A stretch of DNA of 64,000 nucleotides from NCBI RefSeq assembly GCF_000091325.1, contig NC_014012.1, positions 2,276,824 through 2,340,823 of the forward strand, given 5' to 3'. The position numbers and the translations under genes are program-made. The DNA is from Shewanella violacea DSS12 (GTDB lineage Bacteria > Pseudomonadota > Gammaproteobacteria > Enterobacterales > Shewanellaceae). This document shows positions 63,596 through 64,000 of the stretch, in pieces. The notes below the pieces were generated by a model, which saw nothing but the letters and a program-made list of their open reading frames with translations, was not told the origin of the DNA and searched no databases. Numbering within the stretch: position 1 is the first letter of the stretch; the number at the start of each line of letters is the position of its first letter.

Positions 63596-64000
63596 TTAAT
63601 CTTCTAATTCAGCCAGACACATCTCTTCGTAGATCTGCTTGACCCAAGCATCGACTCGCTCTTCGGTCAGTTCTGGTTGTCTATCTTCATCGATCCCCAG
63701 ACCGACGAAATGCTTCTCGTCTTCTGTTAAACCTTTAGACGCTTCGAAATCATAACCTTTGATTGGCCAGTGACCTATGACGATACCGCCACGGCCTTCG
63801 ACAATCTCATTGACCATGCCCATAGCATCGAGGAAGTACTCGGCGTAATCTTCCTGATCGCCACAACCAAAGATTGCAACGAGTTTATCTTCGAAGTTGA
63901 CTTGTTCTAAATCTGGGAAAAAATCATCCCAATCACACTGAGCTTCACCGTAATACCAGGTAGGAATACCAAACATCAGAAGATCAAATTCTTGAATCTG
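63596..64000 (-). CDS. fldA: Flavodoxin, C-terminal part (gene runs out of the window)
   Basis: The frame is open to the window edge, so only the last 134 residues are seen (the ATG at 63976 is internal, within EFDLLMFGIPTWYYG). Flavodoxin carries low-potential electrons with an FMN cofactor. The FMN-binding loops GIPTWYYGEAQCDWDDF and FGCGDQEDYAEYF are present, as is GHWPIKGYDFEASKGL, the insertion of long-chain flavodoxins. The C-terminus VKQIYEEMCLAELED is normal. Upstream parts and promoter lie beyond base 64000. Confidence 0.95.
   Translation of the reverse strand, partial: QIQEFDLLMFGIPTWYYGEAQCDWDDFFPDLEQVNFEDKLVAIFGCGDQEDYAEYFLDAMGMVNEIVEGRGGIVIGHWPIKGYDFEASKGLTEDEKHFVGLGIDEDRQPELTEERVDAWVKQIYEEMCLAELED

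Noticed and set aside
1-64000. tRNA or rRNA genes
   Set aside because: No cloverleaf with a conserved T-loop (GGTTCGA-type) and no rRNA motif was recognised by eye; a tRNA scan would settle it.

Overview
The window looks like a chromosomal segment of a marine gammaproteobacterium, most likely Shewanella. The reasons are gene content and order: a large-type isocitrate lyase beside malate synthase G with a LysR regulator, adhE beside a MarC/YchE gene, alaA-yfbR-dgt, pabB followed by a CoA-type Nudix hydrolase, and an EarP-type (Arg32) elongation factor P. The genus is inferred and the species is not determinable from sequence alone. No rRNA, tRNA, CRISPR array or complete insertion sequence was seen.

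Layout. 1-4.2 kb is an accessory stretch: a YecR-like lipoprotein, a PAP2 phosphatase fused to an outer-membrane-type barrel, an unknown gene, phage-like small ORFs, a 7-bp tandem repeat and two hairpins not attached to any gene. 4.2-9.4 kb holds a hexose MFS transporter, an RsmB-type rRNA methyltransferase paralogue, a cytochrome b561-like protein and an orphan galT. 9.6-15.9 kb holds a SWIM/SNF2 helicase, an odd short flagellin, a YjbQ gene whose only sensible start codon is ATC, and decayed copies of the helicase and flagellin genes. 15.9-19.2 kb is a compact module: TlpA-like thioredoxin, DUF4266 lipoprotein, DUF3570 outer-membrane barrel, ApbE flavinyltransferase. 19.3-24.6 kb holds a membrane alkaline-phosphatase-fold enzyme, an L,D-transpeptidase and an HTH-only protein. 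25.3-38.4 kb is a complete Tad/Flp pilus locus that includes an extra AAA+ ATPase. 38.5-64 kb is mostly core metabolism: asnS, a Nudix hydrolase with a triplicated 3' end, pabB, fumarase, an S9 peptidase, a DUF2157/GDYXXLXY pair, aceA/lysR/glcB (glyoxylate shunt), adhE, a broken marC, dgt, yfbR, alaA, efp, a frameshifted earP, and the start-truncated fldA.

How things fit together. The Tad genes run as one long colinear unit with short gaps and overlaps (GTGA and ATGA junctions), so one pilus machine is encoded: pilin, prepilin peptidase, secretin and its partner, pseudopilins, TadZ localiser, TadA motor, TadB/C platform and TadD pilotin. aceA and glcB share a TAAATTAGT motif, palindromic next to aceA, which suggests that the LysR protein between them controls both. 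The TlpA-DUF4266-DUF3570-ApbE module is the best candidate for a poorly described envelope redox system: the barrel protein carries a D-x2-T-G-S-S sequence resembling ApbE flavinylation sites.

A second theme is genome decay and local duplication. The 3' ends of three genes (RsmB-like, SNF2, Nudix) have extra partial copies just downstream, the Nudix ones in exact 173-bp steps. marC and earP are broken by small indels and yjbQ has lost a standard start codon. These could reflect a decaying lineage or, for the single-base lesions, sequence errors.
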